From assembly GCF_049306965.1 (NCBI RefSeq), contig NC_133180.1, positions 27,994,501-28,058,500 on the forward strand: a stretch of 64,000 nucleotides of DNA, written 5' to 3'. This stretch comes from Danio rerio (taxonomy: Eukaryota > Chordata > Actinopteri > Cypriniformes > Danionidae). A program made the position numbers and the translations under genes. Numbering within the stretch: the stretch's first letter is position 1; each line of letters begins with the position of its first letter. Below the pieces are notes generated by a model, which searched no databases, was not told the origin of the DNA, and saw only the letters and a list, made by a program, of their open reading frames with translations. This document shows, piece by piece, positions 12,297 through 25,300 of this stretch.

Positions 12297-13411
12297 AGCG
12301 GTGGTCCACGGTTTATTTTTAAGGCTTGGTTGTGTTTATAAGATGCAAAGCAATGTGTTCTCATGCTTTACTTGTAGAAAATTCCGTTATTTCTTTATAT
12401 ATCTTTGATTATATACAGCTACTCAGCTAACATGAAAACAACTATACAATATTTTCTAAGTTCCTCTGAAAGGCCTGCCATCAAGAGGCTCTGTTTGGTC
12501 AGCTGACATAATGTGCTGTGATTTGTGAAATCGGCACCACGTGATGCCCCTACAAGCACACGTTAGCTGCCTAAATCAGACAGAAATATGAGGAGCACAC
12601 AGCTGAACCTCACGCCGGCTCTCTACAATAAAATCTGACAAGTGACTTTCATATATATTCGGAATAAACATGTGTAAGTAATATGAAATGATCCCATATA
12701 TTTTGCGAGTTTGTTATTTGCGATGTAGAATGCAGGGAAAGGAGCAGCAGAGAGCGACACTGCAGCGCTGGTGAAGATAGTAAGTGTTTACAGCAGTTTG
12801 GCGGATAAATATGGATTTGTAGCCAAATTGTTGGCAGTGCCAAACAGCATTTCCCGTTGTTTACATCCTTGTTTACGTCCTCACTACGACATACCATTAA
12901 CTCTAGGAACTGTGCATGTAATAAATTAATTTTAACAAATAAAAATACTTACAGGTTGTGGCTCACAATCCACAGCTTCCTAAGTTGGTCGAGTTTTTAG
13001 CCAAATCCAGCACTAAAATATTTTTTCATAAATCTCTGGAACATACTTTAAATTAAATTGTAAGCACTTCTCTCTTTGTGTCGTGTCCTTCAGAAGCCCA
13101 AATACAGAAACAGAAGATGCTCTGTGGAAATAGCAGCGTTTAGACAGCATTTTACCTTTCTTTGGCCACGCCCCTTCGATGCGCAGGGTGTGTTTGTGTA
13201 GTGAATCCGCGTAACCTGGTGTTTCTGATCTCACAAGCCTGGATGTATTTTTGTAGTCCATAAACTTTGTTCTCTGTAGGCTTTGCTAAGCCAATGTCTC
13301 CCTTTGTATAGAACTTTGAGCGTATTACAGAGATGTTTTTTTTTTTTGTTCATACAGCTACATTACACATCAACTGAAGTTTAAAATATAATATCGTAGT
13401 GGACCACCCTT
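12297..13411. mobile_element. TTAA-flanked noncoding DNA transposon (about 1.1 kb)
   Basis: Left end AGCGGTGGTCCACGG and right end CGTAGTGGACCACCCTT are inverted copies, flanked by TTAA at 12293-12296 and 13412-13415. This suggests a piggyBac- or Kolobok-type target. No transposase frame was recognised. The same end motif GGGGTGGTCCACG recurs alone near 51,203. Confidence 0.7.
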
Positions 13412-13796
13412 TTAACAGAGCATGGTCACGTGACTCCGGTAAGGAAAGTAATTGAAAAAATTGACCTGGAAAATGTTATCGATTATAGGTTCTGAATGTC
13501 GATTTCAATTACATTTCAATTAATCGCCCAGCCCTTTTCAGGAGTTTCTGTCCACTATTTTATTGTGCACCAAGGTTTAGATGGCATCAGGCACACTTAT
13601 TCAGATGAATCACCCTAATCTAAACAAACATGGCAATTGTTGAACACCAATGATTAAATAAGTATCTCTTACTCATCGATTTTATGTTTATATACTTCAT
13701 ATTAGGCATTTAACAAGATTGTCCACCTTACTGGTGGACACCAATGTATTAAACAGCAGTATCACACAACTGTATCAAACAGCCCCCAAAATATTT

Positions 13797-14142
13797 ATTT
13801 ATTCATTCATTTTATTTCCGGCTTAGTCCTTTTATTAATCAAGGGTCGCCACAGCGGAATAAACCATCAAGTTATCCAGCATATGTTTTATGCAGCGCAT
13901 GCCTTTCCAGCTGCAACCCAACACCGGGAAACACCCATACCTCCTTACATTCACACTCATACACTATGGCCAGTTTAGCTTATTTAATTCACCTATAACA
14001 CATGCTTGGAATGTGGAGGAAACCAGGGCACCTGGAAGAAACCCACGCAAACACGGGGAGAACATGCAAACTCTACACAGAAATGCCAGTTGACCCAGCC
14101 GGGGCTCGAACCAGCGACATTCTTGCTGTGAGGCCCCCAAAA
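13797..14142 (-). mobile_element. DANA SINE, reversed copy
   Basis: Near full length in reverse: tail TTCATTCATTTTATTTCCGG at the left, then AAGTTATCCAGCATATG, CTGCAACCC, and GACCCAGCCGGGGCTCGAAC (tRNA B-box region, complement) at the right. It sits directly beside the outer nested transposon. Confidence 0.88.
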
Positions 14143-14761
14143 CAGATTTTTATTTATTATTCTTTATTGTTTTTCAAACTATTTTATATAATATTTGAGT
14201 TAAACATGTCATTAATTTGCCCTGAATCACTTTTCCTAATATTCACATTCATGTCCAAACAATGGAGGGTTAAGTTATGCGTTAAAAAGTACAGAAATGA
14301 CTCTAGCAAAAATATATATGTAATTCTAGAAATGGCTATCAAACCAAACTTCTGATTTTGCCCTATTATTGTGGACTGCTTTAATAGTGGTACTGTTTGA
14401 TGAACTAGTACAAAAGCCTTCAAACGATAAGTTACCAATACTGTTTATCTGTCCAACATCCATGTTATACTTAGGCCTTTGCTTCAAATTATGATTCTTG
14501 TGCCTTGTATAACTTCTGTAAATGGTGAATGTTGTACAGGTTAAGAAGACAGTTCCGAATCATGCAAACGTACTGTAAGATATCAGTTAAAAAGAAAACA
14601 CTATATAACACTGATATGCAGGGGTCAAGAGCTTTTCTAGTGCTAAATATACTTGTTTGGTATTGCCAGGCCAGCTTTGTGGTATATTGTATGTATGATT
14701 ATGAACATTTTGGATGTTTTCTGTACAGTAGAGTTTGCTGATGTATATGCAGTCTTTTGGA

Positions 14762-14767
14762 AATAAA
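14762..14767 (+). terminator. Candidate polyadenylation signal AATAAA
   Basis: Canonical AATAAA in GGAAATAAACG. It is the most UTR-like signal downstream of the unc5d stop and is followed by non-repeat sequence. Assignment to unc5d is inference from strand and position. Confidence 0.4.
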
Positions 14768-14790
14768 CGTACAGCTGAAGAGAGCTGCAA

Positions 14791-16312
14791 CTCCAGCAAA
14801 CGTTGCTGATGATTTATTGTCTTTCCATGTGCTCGTGATTTTTATTTAATCATTTGAATCAGGCATTTGTGAAATCTGCCATGTGTTTCTTATTCAGAGC
14901 ACACTGTAGTTTAAAATAGTCTTTCTTTCTCAGAATTCTTTTCAACAAATAAAATGCACATTTTGTCATTTTTAGCACACTTGTTGAAAATAAATGAACT
15001 CAGCATTCATCACAGAAGTTTAAACGGACGTAAAAACAGATGAAAATGTGATCGAAACATCAATTCTGAGTCTCAGACATGCAGCAATTTACATTCATAA
15101 AAGGCTGATGCAAAGTCCACAGTTGGCAGTCTTATCTCAAACCACCCCTCCTTTTTCCTGAACTTTCTTATCTAAGGAGACACAAGTGACTGAAGATTCA
15201 GCCCTGGCTGTCATGGTCACCCAGAGGTTTGTTTGTCATCATTAATGGAATATCAGTCAAAACAATATTCAGAAATCTGAATCAACAATAATCTACATCC
15301 TAGTAAAATCCCAATTTCAAGATTACAGCCAGGCTTTCATTGCTGTGTACATCGTTGTGTACTATTCAGGCAAGTACATTACAGAAAAGTGCTTTTGTCA
15401 CTGAATGTATGCTTGTTTGGCAAGGCAGAGGGACGAAAACTAGATCAGTTTTCAGGAAGCTACAAAACGATGTAATGACTAGATTTGCAGAAAAGAAAGA
15501 AAGATGCTTTTATTGAGGCACAGTAACGTCTTAAAACAGACCATTCAGATGTTGTAGTTTATCTGGAGAACAAATCGCTAATACAATAACTTTGTTGAAA
15601 TCGCAGTGTAATCTAATATAGCTAATGAATGCGTCACGTGGTCGAGTGTGTTTGCTGGGAGTGAAAGGACTGACCTTTGTCTGCATTCTGAAGCGGCCCT
15701 ATGAAATTCCCCTCAGACTTGGTAAATGAATAAACAAACAGAAGTCCCACCTTCATCCGTGCTTAAGCCTCTTTCCTGACTTGTACTCAACAGTCCCAGT
15801 ATCTCACTGTCACACTCAACTGTCTGCAAGATAGCGACGAACTGACACAAGTGGCCTTGCGTTTAGGAAATTGATAATAACTGTTTGGATAGAGTGCGCG
15901 TTCAGATAGTCTTTGTGGGGAAATATCATCATTTAGGATCTAATGAAAACGACATATTTGAAAACTGAAAAACTTTTTTGGAGTAGTTATTTGACAAAGT
16001 TTAAGCGGGCTATTAACGTAACACGTTCGAATTTATGAATTCTACTACGTCGAGGGCTGTTGAATAATTATTAGATCACGTGACTGGACGGAACTTTTCT
16101 AAGAACGCCGCGTAGTTAATATTAATGAGCTCCTCCTCAGCAATAGTATGATTTGTCAATGCGTGAAGAAGAAGCGCTCAACATCATGTTGTCTGGACCG
16201 GAAGTTTTCAGCTAAATACTCAAGAGGTACGCTATCTATCATCAGTAGGATGGCATTGGGACGCAATCTACATTCGGTCATACGGAGAAAGTGAGATAAT
16301 GATTGGACTACT
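14791..16312. other. Intergenic region and death-receptor promoter
   Basis: No coding exon seen. The last 250 bases before the first coding exon are richer in CpG and contain an ETS-type site ACCGGAAGT at 16197-16205, the likely core promoter region. No TATA box in a convincing place. The rest shows no structure I can name. Confidence 0.4.
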
Positions 16313-19300
16313 ATGAGATACATTACTTTATTGGTAAGTGATTTCATCCTTTATTTAATTTGTGGTTAGGTAACGTTACAGTAACTATATTTCCGTCAAT
16401 GTCGCTATTAAGACACTTTAAAAGTTGTTTACTTTATGACGCGTTAAATATAGACGTGTTTGGACTTGTCGACGGCGATAACAGTCACCTGGCACATCTG
16501 TCAAATTAGGTTAATTAATTATTTAATTTCAAAAACATTTATTTTAGACCTGATTGTAGTGGCAGATCATCATACTTGCAATACTAAAATCTGCAATCTG
16601 ATGTTTAAAAAATGTTGAGGAAATCATCTTTAAAGTTTATGAAAGCTATTGGCCTACTAACGAGTTACGTATTTTTATTTATTCAATATAACTTTAATTA
16701 TTTTTATTGTAAGAAATCTACAAGAAGTCTTCGTGGAACATGATCTTTACTCGATACTGTAAAATAAATTGTCATAAAAGACAAATCAATCATTTTGAAG
16801 CATAGACATGTGTTTTGCCTTTTGCTAAGCATATACCTGTATAACATAGTTCTAGTTCTAGTTTGCAGGGGCATATATGTGATGTTATACTGTCTAAAAT
16901 GTACATACTGTCCAAAATTTGAATATAGAATAAATGTATGTAGAAAAAATATTAGACCACTTGACAATTCTGTGGATTTACTGGCTGTATTAGGTATGAG
17001 TTTGAGTAAAATGTTAACATTTGTTATATGGGACATTCTACCAGAAATGTACATTAACGGTCCATGAATTGAAAACATAAATACAGTGAATAAAAAGTAT
17101 TTCATCCCCAAAATTTCTAAAATGGACTGATGGTTGATTTCTGTAAGTTGTTCTGTGAAGGAATATGTCATTTATTTGGATCTCTTTTTTTTTTTTGTTT
17201 ATTAAAAACACTTTTACAAATTTACAAACCGAATCATTGTCCTTCTCCCAATTGAACCTAGACCTTTAATAGTTTTGTGGTATGCTAAAAACTATTATTT
17301 AGAAAAAAATAACCACCTTCAGAAATAGCAAGTTTAAATTATCATTCACATCAATTGATTTGAAAGAAATTATAAATAAATTCTACAAATAAATACTATC
17401 TTACAATTGTCCTTATGTTTCTGTCAATCCTGTCACAGTTGCATTAAATTTAATATAGAATTAGTGCAATGCATGTTTAAGGCTATGTATGACACGAAAT
17501 TGACATCATTTAATAAAGAAGCTGACAGTGACCAAGGATGCGTTCTATTATTGAATTGTATGATTTTATCCTTGTTTTTGTCTGATTTTTTTGAGGACGA
17601 CAAGCTTAAGGTCCTGTCAGATTTTTTATAAGTGAAAATGTATGTTTCTGGTAGGATGTTCCATATTCTATTATGGTTTGATGTTTTTTTTTCTTACAAC
17701 CCTCAAACCAAAAATATTTTCATTCAGCATTTTTTTTTTTAAATGACAATTGGTCAAAATAGCACGATTTTATTTGTGATGATTTGAAGATGATCAAATA
17801 ACAATTTCTTAACTCATTTAAAGTTATAATGTTTTTGTGTATTTTAAAATGGGAGAAAACCTATAATTGCAGCAAATGCAATGGTCCAACATAAATTCAA
17901 CATATCAATTTAAATAAATTCAAATATAAATTTAAAACAACTGGGACACTTATTACATAAAATCTCAATTTCATCTCCTTAAAGGTCATATCTAGTCTAA
18001 ATTCTCTCAAAGCAGGACCCGTTACAGAACATCAGTATTTAAATCATCTGATATCATCTTCATAATACCCGCACCTCTACCCTAGTATGACTCAAGAAAG
18101 ACTAAAGTATCTAAAACATATGCAACTCAAAAAGGTGTGCTAAGTTTTATACCAATAGGTGTCAGTATAAGATCAAACAACCCTTTTAAAGAGGATTACA
18201 GAAAGCTAGTATTAACTGAAGCTGTATATTTTACATTTATCTGCTTTTTTTGTTATTCTGTGTGTAGGTTTTGCTGTTACTAAATGTCATAAATGCTGCT
18301 AGAAGTCATGGGGATCTGGCCTGGGCTCACAGATCTGTCAAGAACAGATTAAGCCGAGATGTTTCATGCAGGGAAGGCTTGGAATATCCACATGAAAACA
18401 TCTGCTGTCTCAACTGCCCTGCTGGTGCGATTTTTACATCGTTTTAATCTGATTGTTATTTTGTTTGCATATCCACTCATATTCCTCCATCACATCTTTT
18501 GCAGGAACCTATGTGAAAAAAGCTTGTGCTGCTGCTGCAGAAAAAGGAGTGTGTGCACCTTGTGAGTTTGACACATATACTGAACATGACCATGGATTGT
18601 TGAAGTGCATATCTTGCGACAAGTGCCGTATAGGTAATTCTGCTGTTCATTTACAAATTTTCACTCTTCCAAGCTTTTCAGATTAGCATAAAATATTTAA
18701 TGTCATGCAAACCAGATTGATATTGTGTTTATATATTGTAAATTGTCTGCTAATCTGTGTTTCTTCATTCTTTTTGTAGACCAGGAAACCATAGAGAAAT
18801 GCACAAGCACCCAGAACACAAGGTGCAAGTGCAGAAATGGGTCATTTTGTTTGCCTGACCAGGCTTGTGAGGTGTGCAAGAAATGCAGCAGGTTTGTCCA
18901 TTTTAAGAACACAGCTGTGATACATTTAATGTGCATTGATCAGTGTTTTCATAGCAGAAATAAAATCTGCTCATCATATAAAGTGATCTAGTCTCTTTAG
19001 CACCGCATATGCATTTCTTGTGCAATATCTTATAAACATTAAATTTGGATTTTGACAGAATGAAGGGAGCAAAATCTTTTACGTTTCATTGAAATTATTT
19101 ATTTGAATTAAATTTGAAGTCTTGCATAAAACAAAAAGTGTTACAGGTTTGGAACAACGTGAAAGTGAAAAATAGATGGCACAATTTTCATTGAGATGGA
19201 ACTCAAGATACTTGTGTTTTTGTTTTAACACAGATGCAAAGAGGATGAGGAAACTGAAAAAAGCTGCACAGCCATTTCAAACACAGTCTGTAGAAAGAGA

Positions 19301-22300
19301 AGCTCTCCGGGAAGCTCCACCTCAAGTAAACAAAAACCTAAATATAACCAAAACCAGAATATACTGTACCTGGGGTATTTGCAGAAAGCAAAAAAGAAGT
19401 TGTTGCAAAAAATTGTAAACATAAATATATATTTTTATGTTTCTCTTGATTTTTCATGTTATTCAATTTGTTTAATATTTTCCCTAATATATTTAATGGG
19501 GTGTACTCATTTTTGCACGGTGATCTTAAGGTAAATTGTTAAGTTTTGGCTTTGATGATGTTTATGCACTTGTTAAGTGTGACGTCACACGAAGCAGCCT
19601 ACGGGTCCAATCGCTCTATCAAACTGTATGGGGACTCAACAAATGGTTTATTGTTACCATTTAAAAAGCGATGTATCACTTTCAAAAATCACGACCGCAA
19701 TGTTTATGTCCATGTCTAATATCCGATGGCCAGAAAGTGTTAATTTTTTTTATAAATTGATAAAATTGGTGTCTGTGTTGCAGCAAGTGCAGTTGTTGTG
19801 TACACCATGATTTTATATGAAATTCAATTTAATGTGTGATATGACGAAAAATGCTCATAAATGAATATTTTCTCAATTTAGATAAGTAGCGGCTTGGACC
19901 CGGAAACAGTATTCCGTACATCACGACTTAACAAGTGGACAATCACGCATCTAAGCATTGCTATAAGAAGTTGCTAGAAGAAAGGACATTTTCAGTGTCT
20001 GATAATATTTTTTTTTTATATTTTTTTAATTTCAAAATTATTAGCCCCTTTAAGCCATATTTTTTCCGATAGTCTACAGAACAAACCATAGTTGTACAAT
20101 AACTTGCCTAATTACCCTAACCTGCCTAGTTAACCTTATTAACCTAGTTAAGCCTTTAAATGTCACTGTATCTGTATAGAAGTGTCTTGAAAAGTCTTGT
20201 CAAATATTATTTACTGTCATCATGACAAAGATAAAATAAATCAGTTATTAGAAATGAGTTATTAAAACTATTATGTGTAGAAATTAGCTAAAAAAATCTC
20301 TTAGTTAAACAGAAATTGGGGGAAAAAATAAACAGGAGGGCTAATAATTGAGGGTGGGCTAATAATTCTGACTTCAACTGTATGTAGGATTTTGGAACGC
20401 TGCGCTTTTCCGCTTGCATCTCCTTAAATTAAGTGGGGCATATTGAGGCATGGTACAATAACTGTTTTCATGGTATATCTGGAAAAGTCAAGGTTTTAGA
20501 ACCACCAAAATCTTCTGTTATACTGTTTCTATGGTGTAGGTCAGAATTTTTTCTTTGTTTTTGAGGACAACAGTATCTTCAGCAGAAAAGATATCCAAAC
20601 ATGCTGTTTTAAATTGTAAAGAAATCTGTGTTTTTGAAATGAATGAAGACAGCAGAAGTCAATGATTAATTTTAATTAATTATTAATTAATAATTAATTA
20701 TTAATTATTATAGACATGTTTACTGCTCCAAAATAAATTTTAAATGTTTCTCAAAACAAAATATATTGTGTTCAAAGGGTAAAGTTTTAGTTTTTACCTA
20801 CTGTAGATATTAAAAATTTATATATTTTAGAGTAGTAATCACAATACCATGAAACCATGATATTTTTTTTTATCCAAGGTTATCAACCGTGCTTAGATAT
20901 ATCACATAACCTGCTTTCTGAAATACTCCTCAGATCAAATGTAGCATGTACACTCACATTGGAAGGAAATCATAATTGGTTGCTTACACATTCTGCTCAA
21001 CAAAGATTTCTTTTGCATAATGTTTAATGCTCTGGTTTTATCCTATTTGTCCCACAGTGACTTTCATTGTTATCATGCCATTAATTGTATTGCTGGCATG
21101 CGTTTTGTGCATCGTCTACTGGACAAAGTCAAAACAAAATAAAACAGCAGGTAAGTCACACATTTTAAAACTTTCTTTAGATTATTCCAGACATTTCTTC
21201 TAACTACACCTTTTTTTGCGTCACAAAATGTTTTTCAACTCCAGTAACATCACGAAGTCCAAGGGAGATGGTTAAGATCTGTATGGTAGGAAAAGTTTAC
21301 ACTGCATTTCTCAGCTTTTACATATTTTGGATGAAACTGAACACTGAAGCAAAGACTACATGTTAGTTACGTGTCTGTCTGCCTGTAGGGTGACAGTGAG
21401 GAGGTCAGAGAGGAGAAGCAGAATGATCACAACTCCAGGATTGATGACTCCTCTCAGCTCCAGCCGTTCCTCGAGCAAAACTATGTGGTGGGTACCAGTG
21501 TTCCCCATCCATCAGAGGCAGAAAAAGACAAGGGGCTAGGGGACAGTCTTCCTAACACCGCCAACTCTTCACAAACTAGCCTGGCCATGTGTGCTGTGCC
21601 CAGTGATCTGCAGTCCTGCCACACTAACCAGTCAAGCAGCTCTGTACTTGCCTGGCAGCCTCCTGCTTTGGTGAGAGTTGCTACTTTTATTTGTCTTAAC
21701 ATCACTGTTGCCTAAATCTCTACTCTTGATGTCTTCTAAACCTAATTGCTTTGCTACTGGTTATATAACAAAGTAACTATCTGTTGGTGTCTGCTCTGTA
21801 GTAGCCTGCTTTAATGTTTGTGTTTCAGTGCTGTCATATTTTCACTGCAAGGCTTTCTTAACATGAAATTTAATGTGGAGTGTTTATGTTTTGCAGTTTG
21901 TTCTCAGTTGTCCTCTTAAAGTGACAGACACTTGTCAATATTAGTGATAATATTTTCCCCTTTTTAGCACTTTTGAATCTGTGGCTTGTTCTTTAAACTA
22001 ATTGAACAACTAGCTAAACACTCTGGGTTGTAGAGTAGATTCAGAGTTGACAAAAACAAACAATTCCAACCTGGCTTAGATCTGGGGTTATACCAATACG
22101 GAGGTTCAACCAACTTTTTTTTTTGAGTTTTAAGTTTGACTTATTCTGACATGGGGAGTTTTTTTGTTTCAGTTGGTTTTAGTTTTCAGCTGAATTGAGT
22201 TTGATCCATCTGTTGATTTTGAGTTAAGTGCAACGAGCTCCAATATTACCATTCACTGTGGCAACAGCACCAGACAAAAAGACTCAATTCAATTCAAGTT

Positions 22301-25300
22301 CGATTCTTATTACTGTAATATTATCTCAGGTAGGTTATTGAACTAATAGCCTATTTATTATATGGAATAATAATTTAACTCCGAATAATGTTTGTTTTAA
22401 TTAGCATTAACATTGTTTTTATAACCACTCTGTCAACACAAGACTTTCAAGATACAATACTACTATACATATATGATATAATTTTCCCTTAGAAAATTAA
22501 ATTTTTTAAACATAATTACGTAATTTTATTTGGTAAGAAAAACATTTGATATACATGTCCCTAATTTTCAAATGTTAATCTAGTTTGGGTTTGTAATCTC
22601 TTACCTGCTCTGGAGTAGAGTAGCAACGCATTGCTAAAAAGTAATTTTTGAATTCATGGCAAACTTATGTGAAGAGCAATCTCTGTGCTGGTCTTAGAAA
22701 GTCATGTTACTCCATTAATCAATAACTAATGTGATATTTTATCAGAAACTCGCCCTTTATTGTAAAATATGTTGTACCTCCTGAGCCCAAATTTGTAATG
22801 TATTACAATGACATCTTTATAATTGAACAAGGGTTATAATACTGAGATAGTGATTTTATTTTCTTTCTTTAAAGTGCAGCTAATAAGTACAACCATGATT
22901 TTGCGCCCAACAATACACCTAGCACAATAAGGTGCAAGATGTGTTTGCCGTGATGTGTTTCTATTTTCAGACCAGCACAACCCTAATTTTCACGTTTTGC
23001 GTCAAGTTGTTTAAATAGCAAATCAATTTGTGCCACTTTGTGGACTCATGGGTGTGCTGGCCTGAAAAGGAGGTATGTTAAGGCGCATTGAGTTACTATT
23101 TTTAAGAACTGCAATGGCCGTTGACCAACTAAAACCTGGTCTAAAGTCCAGTGCAGATCGCATTAGTTATGCGCCTATGCTGGTCCAAACGGCTTACACA
23201 TTGCTTAAGACACACAGGATGTACAGCAATACACAAATAATGTTACATATGAAAAGGAATTAAAGGATTAAAATATTACAAAAATGATTATTTTCTACAT
23301 AAATATCAAAACCACTACCTTAATGCCTTCATGTCTGGGGCTTTTTTAGTTTATTCATGACAATTTGCATTTGTATAATGCTATTATTATTATTATTAGC
23401 AGTATTGTTTATTATTTGCATATTTATGTTTATTTAAATAAACAAAGGTTTTAGAGACGTATGCATCACCATGGGGCATAGCATTTGTGTTTGGATATAA
23501 CTCAGTTGTTTGACCACAGGTTTTTATTATTGTTCATTTATTTGTGAGCTGGAAACTAGTAATGAATTTAGAAATAGTTTTGAAACAAATCTTTGCTCTC
23601 AACAAACTAAATTAAATATGTAGGCTAATGGATGTCTTCAGTGAAGTGCATACAACATCGTTTCCAGGAAAGTAGAGTAAAAGTAAAATAAAGAGAAAGT
23701 GAAGACGCTGGATTGGGGAGCCTCGTTCGTTCTTTATCCTCGTGCTGAAGATAGTCTGTTTATATGTTTTCTCGATAGTAAAGTCTTCAGTTTTACCTCT
23801 TACAAAGTCCGGCATGTAAATAGCAAATGCGCCATGGCGTGACACAACTGGGAATGTGAGATGAGACTCTGATTAGTTTATTCTCAAAACACACCCATAA
23901 CTCATTAAGAAAATAAATACAACCCTGTTAGAGCATGTGCCAGGGCTCAAAGTGTATTTTTCCGTCTTTAAAATGGCACAAATGGATTCGGACACGCCTT
24001 TAATGCTTTAGCACCATGTGCTTTAGACTAGATCGTTAAAATAGAGACCTTTTATGTTCAAATATATTTGAACAGCCACATGCTGGCATCTCCTGGTGTA
24101 ACAGTGTATTTGATATGTTTATTTGAAGCATGAAGGTACTTTGCAAAAGTTGTTTACTTTATTTTGATTGTTACTATGGCTGCACGATTAATCGAAAAAT
24201 ATCGATTCAACCTTACATCTTAATACAGCTTTTTTACGATTCAGCTAACCATATTTTCAAGGTCAGGAGAGAAGCGTTAAGGCAGCCGCACAAGTCTTCA
24301 CAGCAACAAGGACGCTTTCAAATGGCCTTAAAAAGTGTCACATACTGTATTTATAAGCTATAATTCACCCAAAAATCACACGTGAGCTGACACGGTTTAC
24401 TACAGAGAAGACGCGCACCAACTATGTCTACTTTAGTGAACAGAACCTGCATAGGCTGTGAATAACAGCTAATAAAGTTGCAAATAACGTTCAGTTAGTT
24501 GCACAGAGCGATCGTTGAGAGCCATGTGGGAAGTATGATTTGCGTGTGTTTTTTTTTTTTTTCTCACATTGACGGCAGCCATAAGCCGCACTCGGAAGTG
24601 AAAGTGAAACTGGCGCGCACATCATTTAAATGATAATATCGCATTTTGTATCGCAAGTTTTTTTCTTTCATAGTGAACACAGTGTTGGCAATGCAAATAA
24701 ATGTTTACTGGGTCAGTATAACTACTTTAGCCTATATAATGTTGAATAAAATGCAGAAGGGAATTTGATCATGACAAATGTTTGATTTTACCTGTGAAAA
24801 AATAGTCTAATAATGTTGTCAATGACATAACAAGCATATGTCTCAACAATAATAATTCAACTTGAGAATTATGAATGGTTGAATTATGATGTCACTTTAC
24901 TGTTAATTAACAACCAGGACAAATAAGTCTGTTCCAAGTATTCAAAATTTTAAATTTTTTAACCAACAGTAGACCTTCACATAGGGCTAATATTATTGCT
25001 GTTGTTTTACAATATCTTTGAGATATTACAATATTAATAGCGTCCTCATATTAATCTTTATTTTACATCTACAGAATCGTGACAAAAATTGTGATCTTAA
25101 TTTTAGGCGAAAAAATTGGGATTCATATTTTAGCCAGAATTGTGCAGCCCTAATTGTTACTATGAAGAATAATATTTTGATTGTAGCTAGAAGCTTTTAT
25201 TGTAGTACTCTGAGGATTTTTTTTTTTTTTTTTTTGTAAAACAAAATAACAATGCAGTGTTACTGAAAAAAAAACTGTCTCTGAAGCTGTTTGATAACTT

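Larger units (their letters stand above)
10355..13535. mobile_element. Outer DNA transposon of a three-layer nest
   Basis: Left end AGGGCTGGGCGATT (10355) is exactly mirrored by AATCGCCCAGCCCT (ending 13535). This end style is common in zebrafish hAT-type elements, but I found no clean 8-bp target duplication, so the superfamily is inferred. Two other elements (10613-12014 and 12297-13411) sit inside it, leaving about 0.7 kb of its own sequence. Confidence 0.7.
8885..14790 (+). other. Probable unc5d 3' UTR with inserted transposons
   Basis: No further coding exon appears on the plus strand. Host-like sequence resumes right of the inserted elements (about 14,150 onward) and ends with a polyadenylation signal AATAAA at 14762-14767, preceded by TGTA-rich sequence typical of 3' UTRs. 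This makes a long unc5d 3' UTR plausible, but a nearer cleavage site cannot be excluded. The segments 8885-10354 and 13536-13796 hold nothing else I recognise. Confidence 0.4.

Noticed and set aside
16704-17171. 155-codon minus-strand frame in death-receptor intron 1
   Set aside because: AT-rich, low-complexity composition, no known domain, and it lies inside an intron of a well-supported gene on the other strand.
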